Shown here: positions 1 through 12,753 of the stretch, piece by piece
Layout: each line of letters begins with the position of its first letter
Numbering within the stretch: position 1 is the first letter of the stretch
NCBI GenBank assembly: GCA_963693085.1
Contig: OY856414.1
Span: 265,405,001-265,469,000, forward strand
Length of the DNA: 64,000 bases
DNA from: Alisma plantago-aquatica
Lineage: Eukaryota; Streptophyta; Magnoliopsida; Alismatales; Alismataceae
Reading direction: 5' to 3'
Notes under the pieces: generated by a model
Seen by the model: the letters and a program-made list of their open reading frames with translations, nothing else
Told to the model about the DNA's origin: nothing
Database searches by the model: none
Program-made: the position numbers and the translations under genes

Positions 1-2052
1 TACGTGGGATATAGTCGGAAAAGACGTCTGCACAACAATGAAAGATTTCTTTCTTAAAGGCAGGCTATTGAGAGAGGCCAATAAGACCTACATCTTACTT
101 ATTCCAAAGGTGAAACAACCAAAGAAGATAAATGAGTGGAGACCCATCTCCCTCTAGAACTATGTCTACAAAATTATTTCAAAAATCCTCGCCAACTGAC
201 TCAAAGATGTGACGCCTACCATCATCAGTTAAAATCAATGTGCCTTTGTAAAGGGTAGACGCATATCCGATGCCATTCTGCTTGCTAATGAACTTGTGCA
301 TGATTTCAAATGCCATTCTTCCGGTAGTAAACTCTGTCTTTAAGCCGACCTGAGCAAGGCATATGATACAATTGACATGAACTACATCCTTGAAGTGATG
401 AAAGAAATGAACTTTCCAGACTGCTGGTTACTTTGGATCCGCAAATGCATGGATTCTGCTTCTTTTCAAATATTGATTAATGGTGCACCTACTCAACTCT
501 TCCAAGCTACCAGAGGGATCAGACAAGGGGATCTCCTCACCCCCTACCTTTTTGTCATAGGCATGCAATGCCTCACCTCAATTCTAAATAAGGCAGTCTC
601 TGACAGGGAGCTAAAACCTCTAAGGACAGGGGATACCGAGGTTTCACATATATATTCACTGATGACCGGCTAATTTTCTCGAAGGTGACGGAGGCAGATA
701 CAATAAGCACTAAAAAATTCCTGCAACAGTTTAACTCCAGATCGGATCTACAACTCAATCCAAACAAGAGCCAGCTATTCCTTAGCTGCGAAGAACCTGA
801 GCACATAGCAAGTATGCTTGGTGTCAAAGGCATCGATTTTGACATACTCACAAAAAGTTTATGTTCTCCACTTATCGATAAAATAAAAACTAAGCTTGAC
901 ACTTGGAAAACTAAGCTTCTATCCATGGTTGGTAGGCTTGAGCTAGTAATTTCCACGCTGTCGTCATATCATATGTTCTAGACAGGAGTGTTCCCACTTC
1001 CCAAAGTCGTAATTCTGGATATTGAAAAACTATGCAGGACCTTCCTTTGGGGTGAGCATGATAGAGACAAACACTTACATTCAATTTCCTGGGAAACAAT
1101 TTGCAAGCCTAAACCTGAAGGCGGGCTTGGCATCAGAAGGGTGGAAGATTGGAACCATGCAGGCCTGATTCGCCACCTGTGGGATATTGCTAATGGCAAA
1201 AAGAACTTATGGATTAGATGGATCCACAGTTGATACTTACAGTCCAACACCTTGTGGTCGTGCATCAGCAAGCAAACCCACAGTTGGACGTGGAAAGCAA
1301 TCATCAAGACAAGGGATGCCATGGCACACCTGGTTAAGTTCAAAGTGGGTACAGGGGACTCTATCTATCTATGGAATGATCCCTGGATCAATGGGAGTTT
1401 CCTTCATGAATTAATCAGTACACAACTGAAACTCAGAACCGGTTTCTCTGACAAGGTGAAGCTGAGTGAATTCATCTGTGATAAAAGGTGAACCATTCCA
1501 GTAGTGAGAGGAGCTGAACTCTTGGCCAAAACCTGTTCACGGGTCAGAATTTAGGATACAAACCGATGCTATTTCAAAGGAATGAATCATTATTCACTTA
1601 GAAATGCTTGGGAACTCGTCAGGACCCATCACCCCACACTTTTGTGGACCAAATGGCTTTGGAGCAGCAAAGCCCCCAGCCGTATGAAGCTGACTGGCTG
1701 GAAATTATTCCATAAAAAAATGATCACTGAAAAGATCATGCAAGAGCGTGGCTTTCAGCTCTCATCCAGATGCTGCCTGTGTGGCTGTCACGAAGAGAAC
1801 TATAACCATCTCATGTGGGAATGCAGGTTCGCAAAAAAAATCTGGTCCAAAGCCCAAGGTTTCATTCCAACCAATCCAACAATTTGCAATGAATCGCTGA
1901 GTCTTACTGGAAAAAGTTGCTTACTCAGTATTATTATTTACTACCACATATGGAGCGTGATAAACCAGACAATTTTTGATAGCATTGTGCCATCTACGAA
2001 AGTAGTTTGGCGAAAGATTCTTTCAGATTTTATCGTATTGATGCATAGATAA
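1..2052 (+). pseudogene. LINE ORF2 reverse transcriptase with C-terminal zf-RVT region
   Basis: The frames read a LINE reverse transcriptase. Conserved blocks appear in order: a WRPISL block near 140-160, FVKGRRISDAILLANEL near 245-300, ADLSKAYDTID near 345-375, GIRQGDLLTPYLF near 518-555, and a catalytic block reading FTDD near 655-670 where YADD or FADD is usual. Later come GGLGIRR near 1120-1140, the WNDPW block near 1372-1388, and a Cys/His cluster CCLCGCHEENYNHLMWEC near 1770-1825 typical of the zf-RVT domain at the end of plant LINE ORF2. Stops interrupt the frame (for example near 155 and 199), and a frameshift lies next to the FTDD block at 640-690. The protein would have copied LINE RNA at nicked target DNA. 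It is clearly inactive now. Confidence 0.85.
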
Positions 2053-2145
2053 TTTTACATTCTTCATGTAAGGGGTAAAATCCTCAATCACTATGTCAAT
2101 TCGTTTAACATGGAATAAAGTTACACGCTTACAGATTAAAAAAAG
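1..2145 (+). mobile_element. LINE (L1-like non-LTR retrotransposon), 3' half
   Basis: This is the 3' part of a plant LINE cut off by the window start. It holds the reverse-transcriptase half of ORF2, a short 3' UTR after about 2052, and an A-rich run near 2139-2145 that I take as the remnant of the tail. No target-site duplication can be tested because the 5' end is outside the window. It is decayed, with several in-frame stops and small frameshifts, so it is not mobile. The next 60 bases (2146-2205) show nothing recognisable. Confidence 0.85.
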
Positions 2146-2205
2146 ACATTATAGTGATTGTCTTTATTATTAACTCTATTATTTTTCATGTCACTCAGGT
2201 TGCAC

Positions 2206-4290
2206 GTGTAACAGTCCAATTCACACATATGCCCATGAGCAAAAGCATCAAATCCTGACTAATCACTTTAATTGGATATCACACGCATTGAGTATCATGC
2301 TTTAAACATGAATGATTACATGAGGCAAACCATTCTCATTCTTATTTTACACAAAAGAGAAACTTAATGAAAAAGAATGACATAATAAAAAAATCTCAAA
2401 ATAGACAAACTAGTTTGATACATGAAGTAAAGTTGGTGTGATTAATGACACCCATCCATGACACTGCTATGCTTTCATTGGGTCCTCATCTTCTGCAACT
2501 TGATACTTAATTCCCCTTGTCTCATCACCTATGGACATCCCCTCCACAACCACAAAAGGCAACATAAAACTTGTTTGAGTTGCACTAAGTAGTTATAATT
2601 AAAATAACATATAAAGTTTGCAAGGGCTTATAGTAACTTAGAAAACTTGAATGTTTTATATAATATACATAGTGGCATGGAAACTTATTTAATTAACATG
2701 ATTTCCATGCTAATATTGAAACATTAATATGATTAATGATATAAATATTGAAAATTTGATTGAACTTGAGTTGATATTGTCACTCTCTTTACCGTACCCA
2801 TACTTCTCAAAATGCCATGGCCACTTAAGGCTCACATAATTGCTCCAACTGAAATTATTAGGCCGGTTAAAGCTCACATAAGGCCAGTTAAGACACATAA
2901 GGCCTATTAAGGCTCACATAACATGGTGAAAGGGCTAATAAAAAACTTCTTGATTTCTTAAACTTAGACATGATTATCATGATTTTTTAGTTCATTACCA
3001 TGGACAAGATTCATAGTGTTCAATTTGAAAGCATAATCTTGGAAGTAGTATACAACTATTAGTTCTTAACATGTTCATGATTTTCAATAAGAACAAAATA
3101 AATAATAACATAATGTTACTTTAAATGAGACATCATGAGTACATTAGCAAATAATATAAACCCTGAAGCCCTAATGTAATTGTCAATGTGCATGACACAC
3201 TCATATGAGCTTGAGGAGGGACACTACTATATCGTAGATCATGAGTAAAACTCTAAAACATGAACGACAAATAATCATGAATTAGTTACCATTAAAAATA
3301 TAAGGTTTATGTTTTATAATCAAAGCTTGGAGACATGGTCAGGATATGAGGTCTAGTTTTAGGTTAGAAGGATTCATTGTCCCAAGATCTTTCCAAATAA
3401 TATATACACTTAACTTACGAGGTTAGGAAAATTAGTTAAAATTGTCTAGTCTAAGTAATCATAGAAAAATTTAATTATTTAACAATCATGTAAAAATCAT
3501 TGTACACTTGATTGATTAGGAGAATGTGCACCTAAGCTAGTCTGTGTAGCAGAGTACAAATAGACAAATTCATCGACATAAAGCTAGAATGGTGTATCAT
3601 CATAAGTATATGGGAATTATCATAATACCAATATGGGGCGTGACAAACTAAAATCAAGTATGGGAAGAAATCTAGAAAACAATGTCTATAACATCTTCTT
3701 CATCCACAACAGGAAGCAATCTGACTTGAAGCTTCAAAATTCAATAAAAATCCATAAAATAAGGAACGATGGCGGAGGAGGAGATCACCAATGCATTAAC
3801 CAGGCTTGTGTGGTCCTAGAAAGTCATCATGAAGGCTATGGGACACTATGGGGAAACTGACTCCAGGTTGACTCCATGACAATGGATGTTGTAGAGGGTA
3901 AAACAAAAAAAAATATATTTCACAACTGAGGCATTAGTTATCTTTCTACTATTCCAAAAAATATAAGGGAAGAATCCCCATTGTAAAAAGACGCAAGGAA
4001 CCCTTTAAATGTACCATAAATTTGTATTGAACAAAGACATTAATTTGAGAATTATGAGGTGAGACTAAAATGATGAAATGTTGAACTAATCATGGAATTA
4101 GTTACAAATTAGTATAACAAAGGTAGTGAAGGAGTTTGTGCAAAAGAAATGGTTACTATATAGGTCCAACTTCCTCTCTTCCATTGGCTCAAAAGCTCAC
4201 GGTATGGGGCGCAACATAGCTAAAAGGACATTGTATGGGTATCTGGTTAAGATAGAATACAAAATTAGGATGCTTACTTGTTCTAAAATA
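2206..4290 (-). repeat. Diverged LTR-like repeat C, copy 1
   Basis: About 2.1 kb here resembles 55728-57813 in collinear order. Matching landmarks include the block starting CACACAT near 2222 and 55755, the AAGGCTCACATAA blocks near 2828-2930 and 56360-56430, and the block near 4130-4285 matched at 57655-57810. Divergence is high with many small indels. The orientation is inferred as minus because a primer-binding-like site abuts copy 2 on the minus strand. Read that way, this copy would be the 3' LTR and would end in TTACA at 2206. Boundaries are approximate. It could instead be an unclassified dispersed repeat. Confidence 0.5.
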
Positions 4291-6352
4291 TTGGTGGAAG
4301 TTGCCTGTGATTCTTGGTTGAACTCATCACTACTAGAGAAGAAGGTCTTCCTCGAGAAGATCTATCAGCTATCTTTGATATTAGCTTATTGTAGGGAGGA
4401 TTTTTGGGAAATAGATGAAGCTATGGAAACCTTTATGTGGAATGTGACTTGGTGTGGTGGACTGAAGAGGGTTCTGTATCAGTGAAGGACGAAGGGAAAT
4501 AGAAATTGGGCATTTTGTCATTGAGTGGGGAAGTAGTGGAATGAAGGTAGTTGAGTTTATACGAGAGAATTGGAGTTGATTGTGGCATGAAATGAGGAAA
4601 AGTTGGAGGAGGGAGGGAAATTGAGAGTCCAAAAACTCAAGTTTATGTTCCTCTTTGACCTTGTATCTTAATGGAGGTAGAAGATGAGGGTATGACCCTC
4701 AAAGCATCATCTAATGGCTGAGCAAGTACATGTAAACTAAAAAATCAAGAACCCACATGAGAAAAGTGTATGACAACCTGACTTAGGATAATCTAGGTTA
4801 AATTAGTTACATGTAGATACATTGTCTATATTTGTTAGATAATTAGGGTAATATATAGGATTTTTTCCCTTTTCTTTTTGGTAATACTTAACTTAGTTAC
4901 GATTATCCAAATCCAGTGAAACTAGATGAGTCACCTCATTCAAATATGGAGAATCCAATTATATACTTATTTCTTACATTTGAACTGCAAAAATATATGA
5001 TTTTTATTACTAGACACACACGGTAATTGATGGAATTAACTATAAAAAGGAATTACTTTATAAAATTTGAGAAAACTCTAATATCTCATGAAATACCAAA
5101 TATCAGTTAAGGAAAAATATAATGGACATATATGGTGTCATATTATAATTAATTATTGTTCATTTAATTGTTGCATTATTTTGGCTTGGCTATGTGAATT
5201 ATTCAACTATAATGCTAAATAAGTTTAAATATTCACATACACATGTTATTCAAGGATTTCCCATGAATGTTGAACAATACTAAATCATGTAGGGTATAAC
5301 AAGTACCAAGGGATTGGATTTCATTAATTGAAAATATAAGGGTTAAAACATGTTAATTTAGGATTTCACAAGGTTTGGCATGAAAAAAATTGGGACTTAT
5401 GATTTTTAATAAGGTTATTTGTAATATGAAATTTTGGGCTTTTACAACTTACCAACCTTATAGGAAGTTTGTCCCAAAAATTTTACTGCACTAGTATAGT
5501 ATTAGTCACCTTAGGTTCATATATACAACTACATAATTGACCACCTTAATCTTGCCATATTGGTTCATAGTTCTAACGATTGAAATCCTTGATACCTTAA
5601 TTAAATCAATATGTTCCTCAAGAAAATTTCAAATCGATTTCCTTGATTAAACCTAGGTCCATTTATTCTATTAAGCTTTGGATCAATGACCTCAAGAACT
5701 ATCAATATTTCTAAAATAACTTATTGCTCTTAAACCTTTATAATATTTTTTATATTATATCATCTCTATATTTATATCTTAACCCTAAATGCATGAGTCA
5801 TCTAACATTGAAATTATTGATGTCATTATACTATATAATTGCATTAAGTTAAGGTGACTATCTAATTTAGGCCATCTACATTAACCATTTGTGACATACT
5901 CATATATGCATTGATCAAGCACATACCCAATTATGTGAGACCTTATTATGCTACTCATCACCAACCTAATAATGCACGTGTCCCATAATACATGCATTAT
6001 TAGGAGGGGTAGATTTGCATAATAAATCTTTATGCTTATGAAAGTCCTCTACGACTCTCAATTGGTAAGCCATTTGACCACCTCTGAAAAAAGAGTGGAT
6101 ATGTAACTCTCTAACATAAAGTTAATACATACAATACAAAGTAGATAAACTCCTATCCCTGGCATGCTTGTTTGTTGTACTTAAACTTTGAAGAGTTATA
6201 TTATTTTTCAAGATTCTTATCTTTAACTATTCCTCAAATGGTAGGTGTATTTGTTGTTACCTCTTAACTTCAATTACTAAATCTGGGAAGCATAAGTAGA
6301 TATAAGCATAGAAGACTAAATGGTACATTAAACTAAGTTCAGATTGTGAGAG
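4291..6352. other. No gene seen; possible internal region of repeat-C element
   Basis: This is AT-rich sequence with only short chance frames and no protein motif. By position it lies between repeat C copy 1 and the 5' LTR of Copia-1, so it may be the eroded internal part of the element whose LTRs are C1 and C2. I see no recognisable gag or pol residues. Confidence 0.4.
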
Positions 6353-6569
6353 CGTTGGGTGGCCAATTGTCCTTATGCTATAGTTTGTTGTATTTTGTGT
6401 TATTTATTTTCTCTTTTGTCAACAAATTGGGCTCTCTCTACTTAAGCCCATTATCTAGCATTGGTTTAGTTTATGCTATTGTGTCTATGATACATCGTAC
6501 CTTGAGAAATAACTACATATATGACTCTCTGTAACCCTAATTCTTTCAAAATAAGAATTTCTCTTCACA
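6353..6569 (+). repeat. Copia-1 5' LTR
   Basis: This 217-bp sequence aligns collinearly with the 3' LTR at 55531-55715. The clearest match is the end: ATGACTCTCTGTAACCCTAA at 6520-6539, followed by a segment ending TTTCTCTTCA. It begins CGTTGG where TGTTGG is expected. The preceding GTGAGAG is compatible with the remains of a flank. Identity with the partner is low in the first half. Confidence 0.65.
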
Positions 6570-6570
6570 A

Positions 6571-6586
6571 CGTATCAGGTGTAGCC
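6571..6586 (+). other. Copia-1 primer-binding site (degenerate)
   Basis: GTATCAGGTGTAGCC just after the 5' LTR resembles TGGTATCAGAGCC, the complement of the initiator-Met tRNA 3' end used by plant copia elements. It has several mismatches. Confidence 0.4.
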
Positions 6587-6633
6587 ATCAAAATCTCATA
6601 GTTTCTAGAGAGGAGCCCCAACCTCTCTCTCTC

Positions 6634-9600
6634 TATAACTTACTGTGTTTTGAGCACTAAATTTGTGAGGAGCTACATATCGTAATTTAGTAGATATTGA
6701 CTTCATATGCAAGGTTACCCTTCATTTCAACTCCTACTAATCTATTTTGAGAAATGATCTAGTACTACTTAATACTCAAGGAGGAATTTGTATTTGCAAT
6801 CCAATCCCTCTTCTAAGTATCACATGTCATACTTGAAATCATTTAGTAAAACTTGAGGCTTATGGGCCTAATTATCTTGATTTGACCTCAAGCCCACTTG
6901 GTACTCTCAATTTGAAACTAATCATAGTAAAAGAAATTAGTATTAGATTTTGTGAGTAGTTAAGTTAGATAGGTCATGTCTAAAATGACAAAGCTAGTAT
7001 CTTTATAGTTTAGTCAAATAGAGATTACATCCACGATTAAAACTTTGTGACCTTTGGCATTCCACTTTAGAAGTTACAAAAGAACTAGTAACTATGGTAA
7101 TAACTACTTATCTTAGCATATAAGTTAATACCATGTGCATCTTTCTCACGCCAACCCTCGCATTGCCATAGATGCCCGTTACATAATACTACACCGCAAC
7201 CTCCACCAACACCATCCTGCCTAGGGTCGGGCCATATTCATTGCGTCGCTCTAAAGCCATCTTCTCCAACGGCTGAGGGTCATAAACCTGAAAATGGCCC
7301 CACCATCTCCCTTCTCGTCAGGAAACGGCTGTGCCGTTAACTGCAGATCTTCACTGACATCACCACCTACAAATCCCCTGATCACAAACCTAGTCACACA
7401 GTGCGATCTTCTAGAAACCTCCAACGCTCCAACTCGCTCCAACAGTTCGATTAACGACCATCAACGCCACCATATGACATCTTACTTACAATCCTCCGCC
7501 TGGGCCTCCATCTACCTGCACCGCCAGAGCCATCACCAACGCCCTCGCCATCACAAGCCTGCAACCCACCGGACGGTGCACCACCAGCAAACACCACCGT
7601 CCAAGTTCAGATCCGCCACGATGCTAAGCCGCCGCACTCTCCAAATCCACTCCCCTCCTCATCTATTCCGAGCTCGACGCCATCAGCTTTTACAGAAAAT
7701 GCTGATTGCTCCCGACCTATGATCTACATCCATCAACATAGTGTTGTTCACCGCATACCCAACTTGGAGGGGACAAGCCTGCAAAACATCTACTGTCAAG
7801 CATCAGACAACTGCAGGTGATATCAAAGTCTGAGATCTCCAGACGATCGTCAACAACACCTGGACTCCACAGCGCCTCCCACACAAGCCCTTGATCAACA
7901 CATGAATCACTGGGACGCTGGTCTCTTCTTGCTCGATCACGGCTGCGCAGCCCTGCAACAAAAGCTCGTCGGCCTGCCTTATCCACCATGTTGACGACAA
8001 CCTTCGTCTCCCTCTGATCAGTGACAATCTACACAAACTCAGATCCGATCTACTAGACTTGTTGACCATCTGCGTCATGCTAGCGAGGATAGATCTAAAA
8101 TAGCCATGATAGATTAGAGCCAATATCTGCTGCTACTTGGCACCAACCTGACACCTTGCACCATTGGCATCACTAGAACCATCAGTCTCCATGAATAGTA
8201 GGAGCAACCTACTATCAGCCTCCCCTTCAGAGCACGCGCCTAATCCATAAGATCTGATTAAAGTAAATCATGAAGTGAAGTACAATAGACTAAAGGTTAT
8301 ATAATAATCACGTGGTATAAAAACATGATTGATCTTATGTAATATCATATTACAAAAATAAAACATGTAATTATTACATACAGGGAATTCCTCCCTACAT
8401 GTATTAGAAGCTGTATAATTATGTTCATAGGTGCATTTGAAAGCTAGTTACTAACATATAAGTATATTGATATTCTCTTCGTTATAACCAAAATCACTAG
8501 TTACCTCATGGCTAAGGAATAATGTGGAATTATATTCCTAAGATATATTACTATATGCATAAATATAGACAATCAAGATCTAAGTACAAATGTATGGAGA
8601 TATATTGATAGAAACCTAAATGTTCTAGTAAGGGTATCTAAAACCCTAGTTACTAAATGGAAGATTATATTGGAGATACTATATACATATTCAAAAACTA
8701 GAAATGAGAGCATGAATAGAATGTGTTTTGGATATAAACCCTAGATATGCCTAGTAAGCATGAATGAACACCTACAATCCTAGTGACTAAATAGAATTAT
8801 GTTTTATATAAGAGAGAGAAACTTGAAGATGTAATTCAAAAACTAACCTAATTGGAAATCTAAATGATAATTGTGGGAAGAAATATATGGAATAGAAGTC
8901 CTAGATGGAAAATCTAATCCTAAATAAGTTAAATTTAAGAACATCTAATTTCAATCCATACAGTGATCCATATTTCTCTACATTTTAGATCTCTTATTGA
9001 ATTAATTTCTTGGAGCCGGATACTTGGATTTCATAGTGTTAATACTTTGATTCAAAGGTATGAAATTTCTATTTCTGTTTGGAAAGTAATTTCCCTAATT
9101 GGTTGCATACATAATTAGATAGGTTGATTGGCTTAAAATTATTGTAAACCTTAGCCTCCTCTTTGAAACCACCAATGATAAATCCTGGAAAATAGTAGCA
9201 CATTGTTTAAGCGTCTAAAAGGGCAGTCTAGCGTTCATAGTTTAGTGGAATAACACTTCTACAACTCTGAGCAGAGAGGACATGAGATCCCTTAGTATAC
9301 TGGGAAACACAGTTGGTGTATTTTCGTTCTCATGAAGAGAACATATGTCTTCCCCAACAACATAGACATTGCCATGTTCTAACTATTTTTAAAAATTTAA
9401 TATTGAATATTGTAGAACTTGAAAACCCATTGCTACTTTTTGATACTTGTCTATGTTGTTCATTCCTTTGCATTTTGTCATATGAATTCTTTGTAGATAG
9501 GTTCATATTGTTTTACTTTCCAAATACTGATTTTGTACCAACTTTGCTGACCTCAATTTCCCTTATTAGGGCCCATATGTAGTTTTTGTTCCCTTTGGGA

Positions 9601-9815
9601 ACTCATGGGCAAATGATTAGAGAAGACCTAGAAGAGACTGCACAAGATAGTCCTTTGTTAGAAGATGAAGATTAGATTTATTAAAGTTTTTCTATTCAAT
9701 GTATATGTATCATAAAAAAATCATGTACTCGAGAAAATTGTATGAATGAAAAGATTGTTTATATTTTCTGATACAAATTTGGTAAATATTTGATCTTAAT
9801 GATCATGCCTTTACA
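6634..9815 (+). repeat. LARD 5' LTR
   Basis: This 3182-bp LTR starts TATAAC (TGTAAC in the partner) and ends TTACA. It is free of the Copia-2 and SINE insertions, so it preserves both empty sites: the Copia-2 target TGCAAA near 7780-7786, and the SINE target at 8672-8692. Relative to the 3' LTR it lacks about 0.66 kb, with the junction near 8242. The first part of the LTR carries a GC-richer coding-like segment, listed separately. The rest is AT-rich without other features. Confidence 0.8.
7140..8250 (+). pseudogene. GC-rich coding-like segment inside the LARD LTR, unrecognised (perhaps LINE ORF1-derived)
   Basis: Both LTRs contain this Pro/Ser/His-rich stretch. In the 5' LTR one frame is open at 7294-7722. 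The matching frame in the 3' LTR is open at 12262-12645 with the same start context (MAPPSPF and MVPPSPF). Another frame reads a more ordinary-looking protein, with QACNPPDGAPP then HSPNPLPSSSIPS, followed by DAGLFLLDHGCAALQQKL, and continues to about 8100 through one or two stops. I do not recognise the protein. Base composition and style recall the 5' part of plant LINEs, so an ancient LINE fragment captured by the LTR is my best guess. Open frames in GC-rich repetitive DNA can arise by chance. Confidence 0.35.
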
Positions 9816-9818
9816 ACA

Positions 9819-9831
9819 TGGTATAAAAGCC
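9819..9831 (+). other. LARD primer-binding site
   Basis: TGGTATAAAAGCC lies three bases after the 5' LTR end (TTACA, then ACA). It matches TGGTATCAGAGCC, the initiator-Met tRNA complement, at 11 of 13 positions. It fixes the LTR boundary and the plus orientation. Confidence 0.7.
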
Positions 9832-11595
9832 TATAAACAGTCAAAACTCATGCATGTCTCATGGAAACTAGGGTTAAAAAGTAGTACACCTAGAACATAG
9901 ACAAATAGTTAAAAAAAAGGCCCTAGAAGCATCAATTCAATTATTAGGGTTTTCCTAGACCATAAGAAGGAAATACTAAGAACATAGGATATTAAGTATC
10001 TACCTTAAAATTTGGAAACTCATAAAACATACCTACCTCATCTACTGGATTTGAACTTCCCCCGCATGAATTCTCATTGAAATATTATTGAGGAAAAAGT
10101 GTCAAAGACAAATGTATGTAGATTTAGAATATGACCCTTAGAACATTAAAATCACCGTGATAGGTATACAAACGATTATGGTGCCCTAGAGTCAATTATT
10201 TGCAAACGACAAGAAAGAAATATAACACATAAGTGTCATAACATGGTAGATTTCATATTAAAATAGCATATGATAGCTTTCATTTGAAACCCTAAAATAT
10301 AGTTGACAATGTCGCAATGGAAATAATATACTTTAAATTTGTTGATTGAGACTAATTCCTCACCACATAAGAAGGAAGGATGTTCAATGAATGTTCTAGT
10401 ATAATTACTGTCAATCCACTTAGGTGGTGGTGGGGTTCCTCGCATTACATGCCGACCTACCCAAAACAATATCTACTACTTGGGAAAACCCTAATCTTGA
10501 ATTTACTCAATAACATAATATAAAAAAAGATTATGGTTAATGACCTTCAATAGAAAGGAAATAAATAATAATATGTTGGGACTTAGATTAAGACCCTATT
10601 CATACAAAAATTGTTTAAAAAAAACCCTCCTAATAATTTTGACATAAAACCTTTATGAAATATGACAAGTAAGAGTTAAATAATAGATTCTAAGAGTTAA
10701 ATAATAGATTCTCCTTTTATATTTGTAATTGTGATATTTGTGAGACATTTTTTTCTTCCAAATCCAATATTATGATGAAAAAAAGAAAATAGGGGGACTA
10801 AGATTCAAAAATGCATCCTAATTGATAATAAGATGATTAAATAGTAAAATATGATAAACACCTCTAGATTTTGGAACTTCCAAATTTTCTGAGATATAAG
10901 ATATTTTTCATTGAACTGAGCATTATATTGATGTCAATCCCATCCAGTGAAAATGGAAAAATTGAAGTATATCTAAATTTTGATCCAATAAAATTTTACA
11001 TAAAGATTTATTAAAATAGTATTGAGTACAAATTGATAATGTTTTAAGCATATATATGATAACTATAGTTTATTTTGTGTTGCAACACAAAATTTTGATA
11101 TTAACTTAGATTCTTAACATAGAAGGGTGTACTTGACCCTAGAGACATTATATGGATTGAAATCATGAAGTGGTCAAGTGACGCCCTTTGTTTTTAGAAA
11201 TTGAATTCCCAAAATATGTAAGCAGTTGGAATGATGAACTAGTAGTGATTAAAATGTTGACAAAAGATGACTGTGACTTGGTTCTCGCATTGTTTTTTCC
11301 CATTATTCAGTTTTGTATCAAAAAGTTTTTCCTTAAAAAAATATTTTACTCATTATACTATATGTACAGAAAAATGATTTTATAAAATTTGATCGATGAT
11401 TTCTTGAGCTAAGTCACAATCAAGGAAATATAAAGGAAAACCCTAGAAGTGAAAACCAGAGCTTGGTGCAGGGTAATGGTTAAAAGAAAGTGAAGAATAC
11501 TACATTGTAGTTGACATGCTATTTCCAGTGGGATCTTTTTAAGGGGAGGAGAGTGGTATATGACCTAGCTCGATTTTAGGGACAAAATCCTCTTT

Positions 11596-11607
11596 AAGGG
11601 TGGAGAG
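11596..11607 (+). other. LARD polypurine tract
   Basis: AAGGGTGGAGAG immediately precedes the 3' LTR start TGTAAC. A further purine-rich run, GGGGAGGAGAG, lies at about 11542. This is the expected plus-strand primer for an LTR element. Confidence 0.6.
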
Positions 11608-11608
11608 T

Positions 11609-12753
11609 TGTAACATACTTGATTTTGAGTACTAAATCTGTGAGGAGCTATAGTTCTTAATTTAGTAGATATTGACTTCATACACAAGGTTTCCCTTCAT
11701 TTTAACCCCTACAAATCTATTTTGAGAAATGATATGGTACTACATAATACACAAGGAAGAATTTGTATTTGCAATCCAATCCCTTTTCTAAGTATCACAT
11801 GTCATACTTGAAATCATTTATTCCAACTTGAAGCTTATGGGCCTAATTACCTGTACTCTCAATTTCGAACTAATCATAGTAAAATAAATTAGTAATAGAA
11901 TTTGTGAGTAGGTAAGTTAGATAGGTCATGTCAAAAATGATAATGCTAGTATCTTTACAGTTGAGTCAAATAGAGATTACATCCATGATTAAAACTTCAT
12001 GACCTTTGGCATTCCACTTTAGAAGTTACAAAAGAACTAGTAACTATGGTAATAACTACTTATCTTAGCATATAAGTTAATATCATGGGCATCTTTCTAA
12101 TGCCAACCCTCATGTCTCCCTAGCGTAACACTTCCATAGATGCCCATTATAGAATACTACACTACAACCTCCACCAACACCTTCCTCCCTAGGATTAGAC
12201 CATATTCATAGCGTCGCTCTAAAGCCATCTTATCCAACGACTGAGGGCCATAAACCCGAAAATGGTCCCGCCATCTCCCTTCTGGCCAGAAAATGGTTGT
12301 TCTATTAACTTCAAATCTTCACTAACATCACCACATACAAATCCCCTGATAAAAAACCTAGCCACAGACTGTGATCTCCTAGAAACCTCCAAGGCTCCAA
12401 ATCACTCCAAAAGTCTGATGAACGACCACCAACACCACCATATGACATCTTCCTTACAATCCTCTGCCTGGGCCACCATCTACCTTCTTCACCAGTGCCA
12501 TCACCAATGCCCTTGCCATTACAAGCTTGCAACCCACCAGATGGTGCACCACCTACTAACACCACCATCCAAGTTCAGATCCACCACAATGCTCAACTAC
12601 CACACTCTCCAGATCCACTTCCCTCCTCATCTATTCCGAGCCTGATGCCATTAGCTATTATAGAAAAATCTAACTGCTCCCTGACTTGTGATCTACATCC
12701 ATCAACAGACCGTTGTTCACCTCATGCCCAGCTTGGAGGGGACAAGCCTGCAA
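11609..12753 (+). repeat. LARD 3' LTR, left part
   Basis: Collinear with 6634-7785 of the 5' LTR and interrupted at 12753 by Copia-2. The last five bases, TGCAA (12749-12753), are one copy of the Copia-2 target-site duplication. It includes the second copy of the coding-like segment (12262-12645). Confidence 0.8.

Larger units (their letters stand above)
9816..11608 (+). other. LARD internal region, non-coding
   Basis: About 1.8 kb of AT-rich sequence between the LTRs. No gag or pol motif is visible in any frame. A small direct duplication of about 20 bases (AGAGTTAAATAATAGATTCT) occurs twice in tandem at 10672-10711. An element of this kind would rely on proteins from an autonomous relative. 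Confidence 0.65.

Noticed and set aside
6629..6633. CTCTC as stand-alone proof of LARD insertion
   Set aside because: Both flanks are CT-rich, so five matching bases could be chance. The LTR pair, primer site and purine tract carry the call instead.
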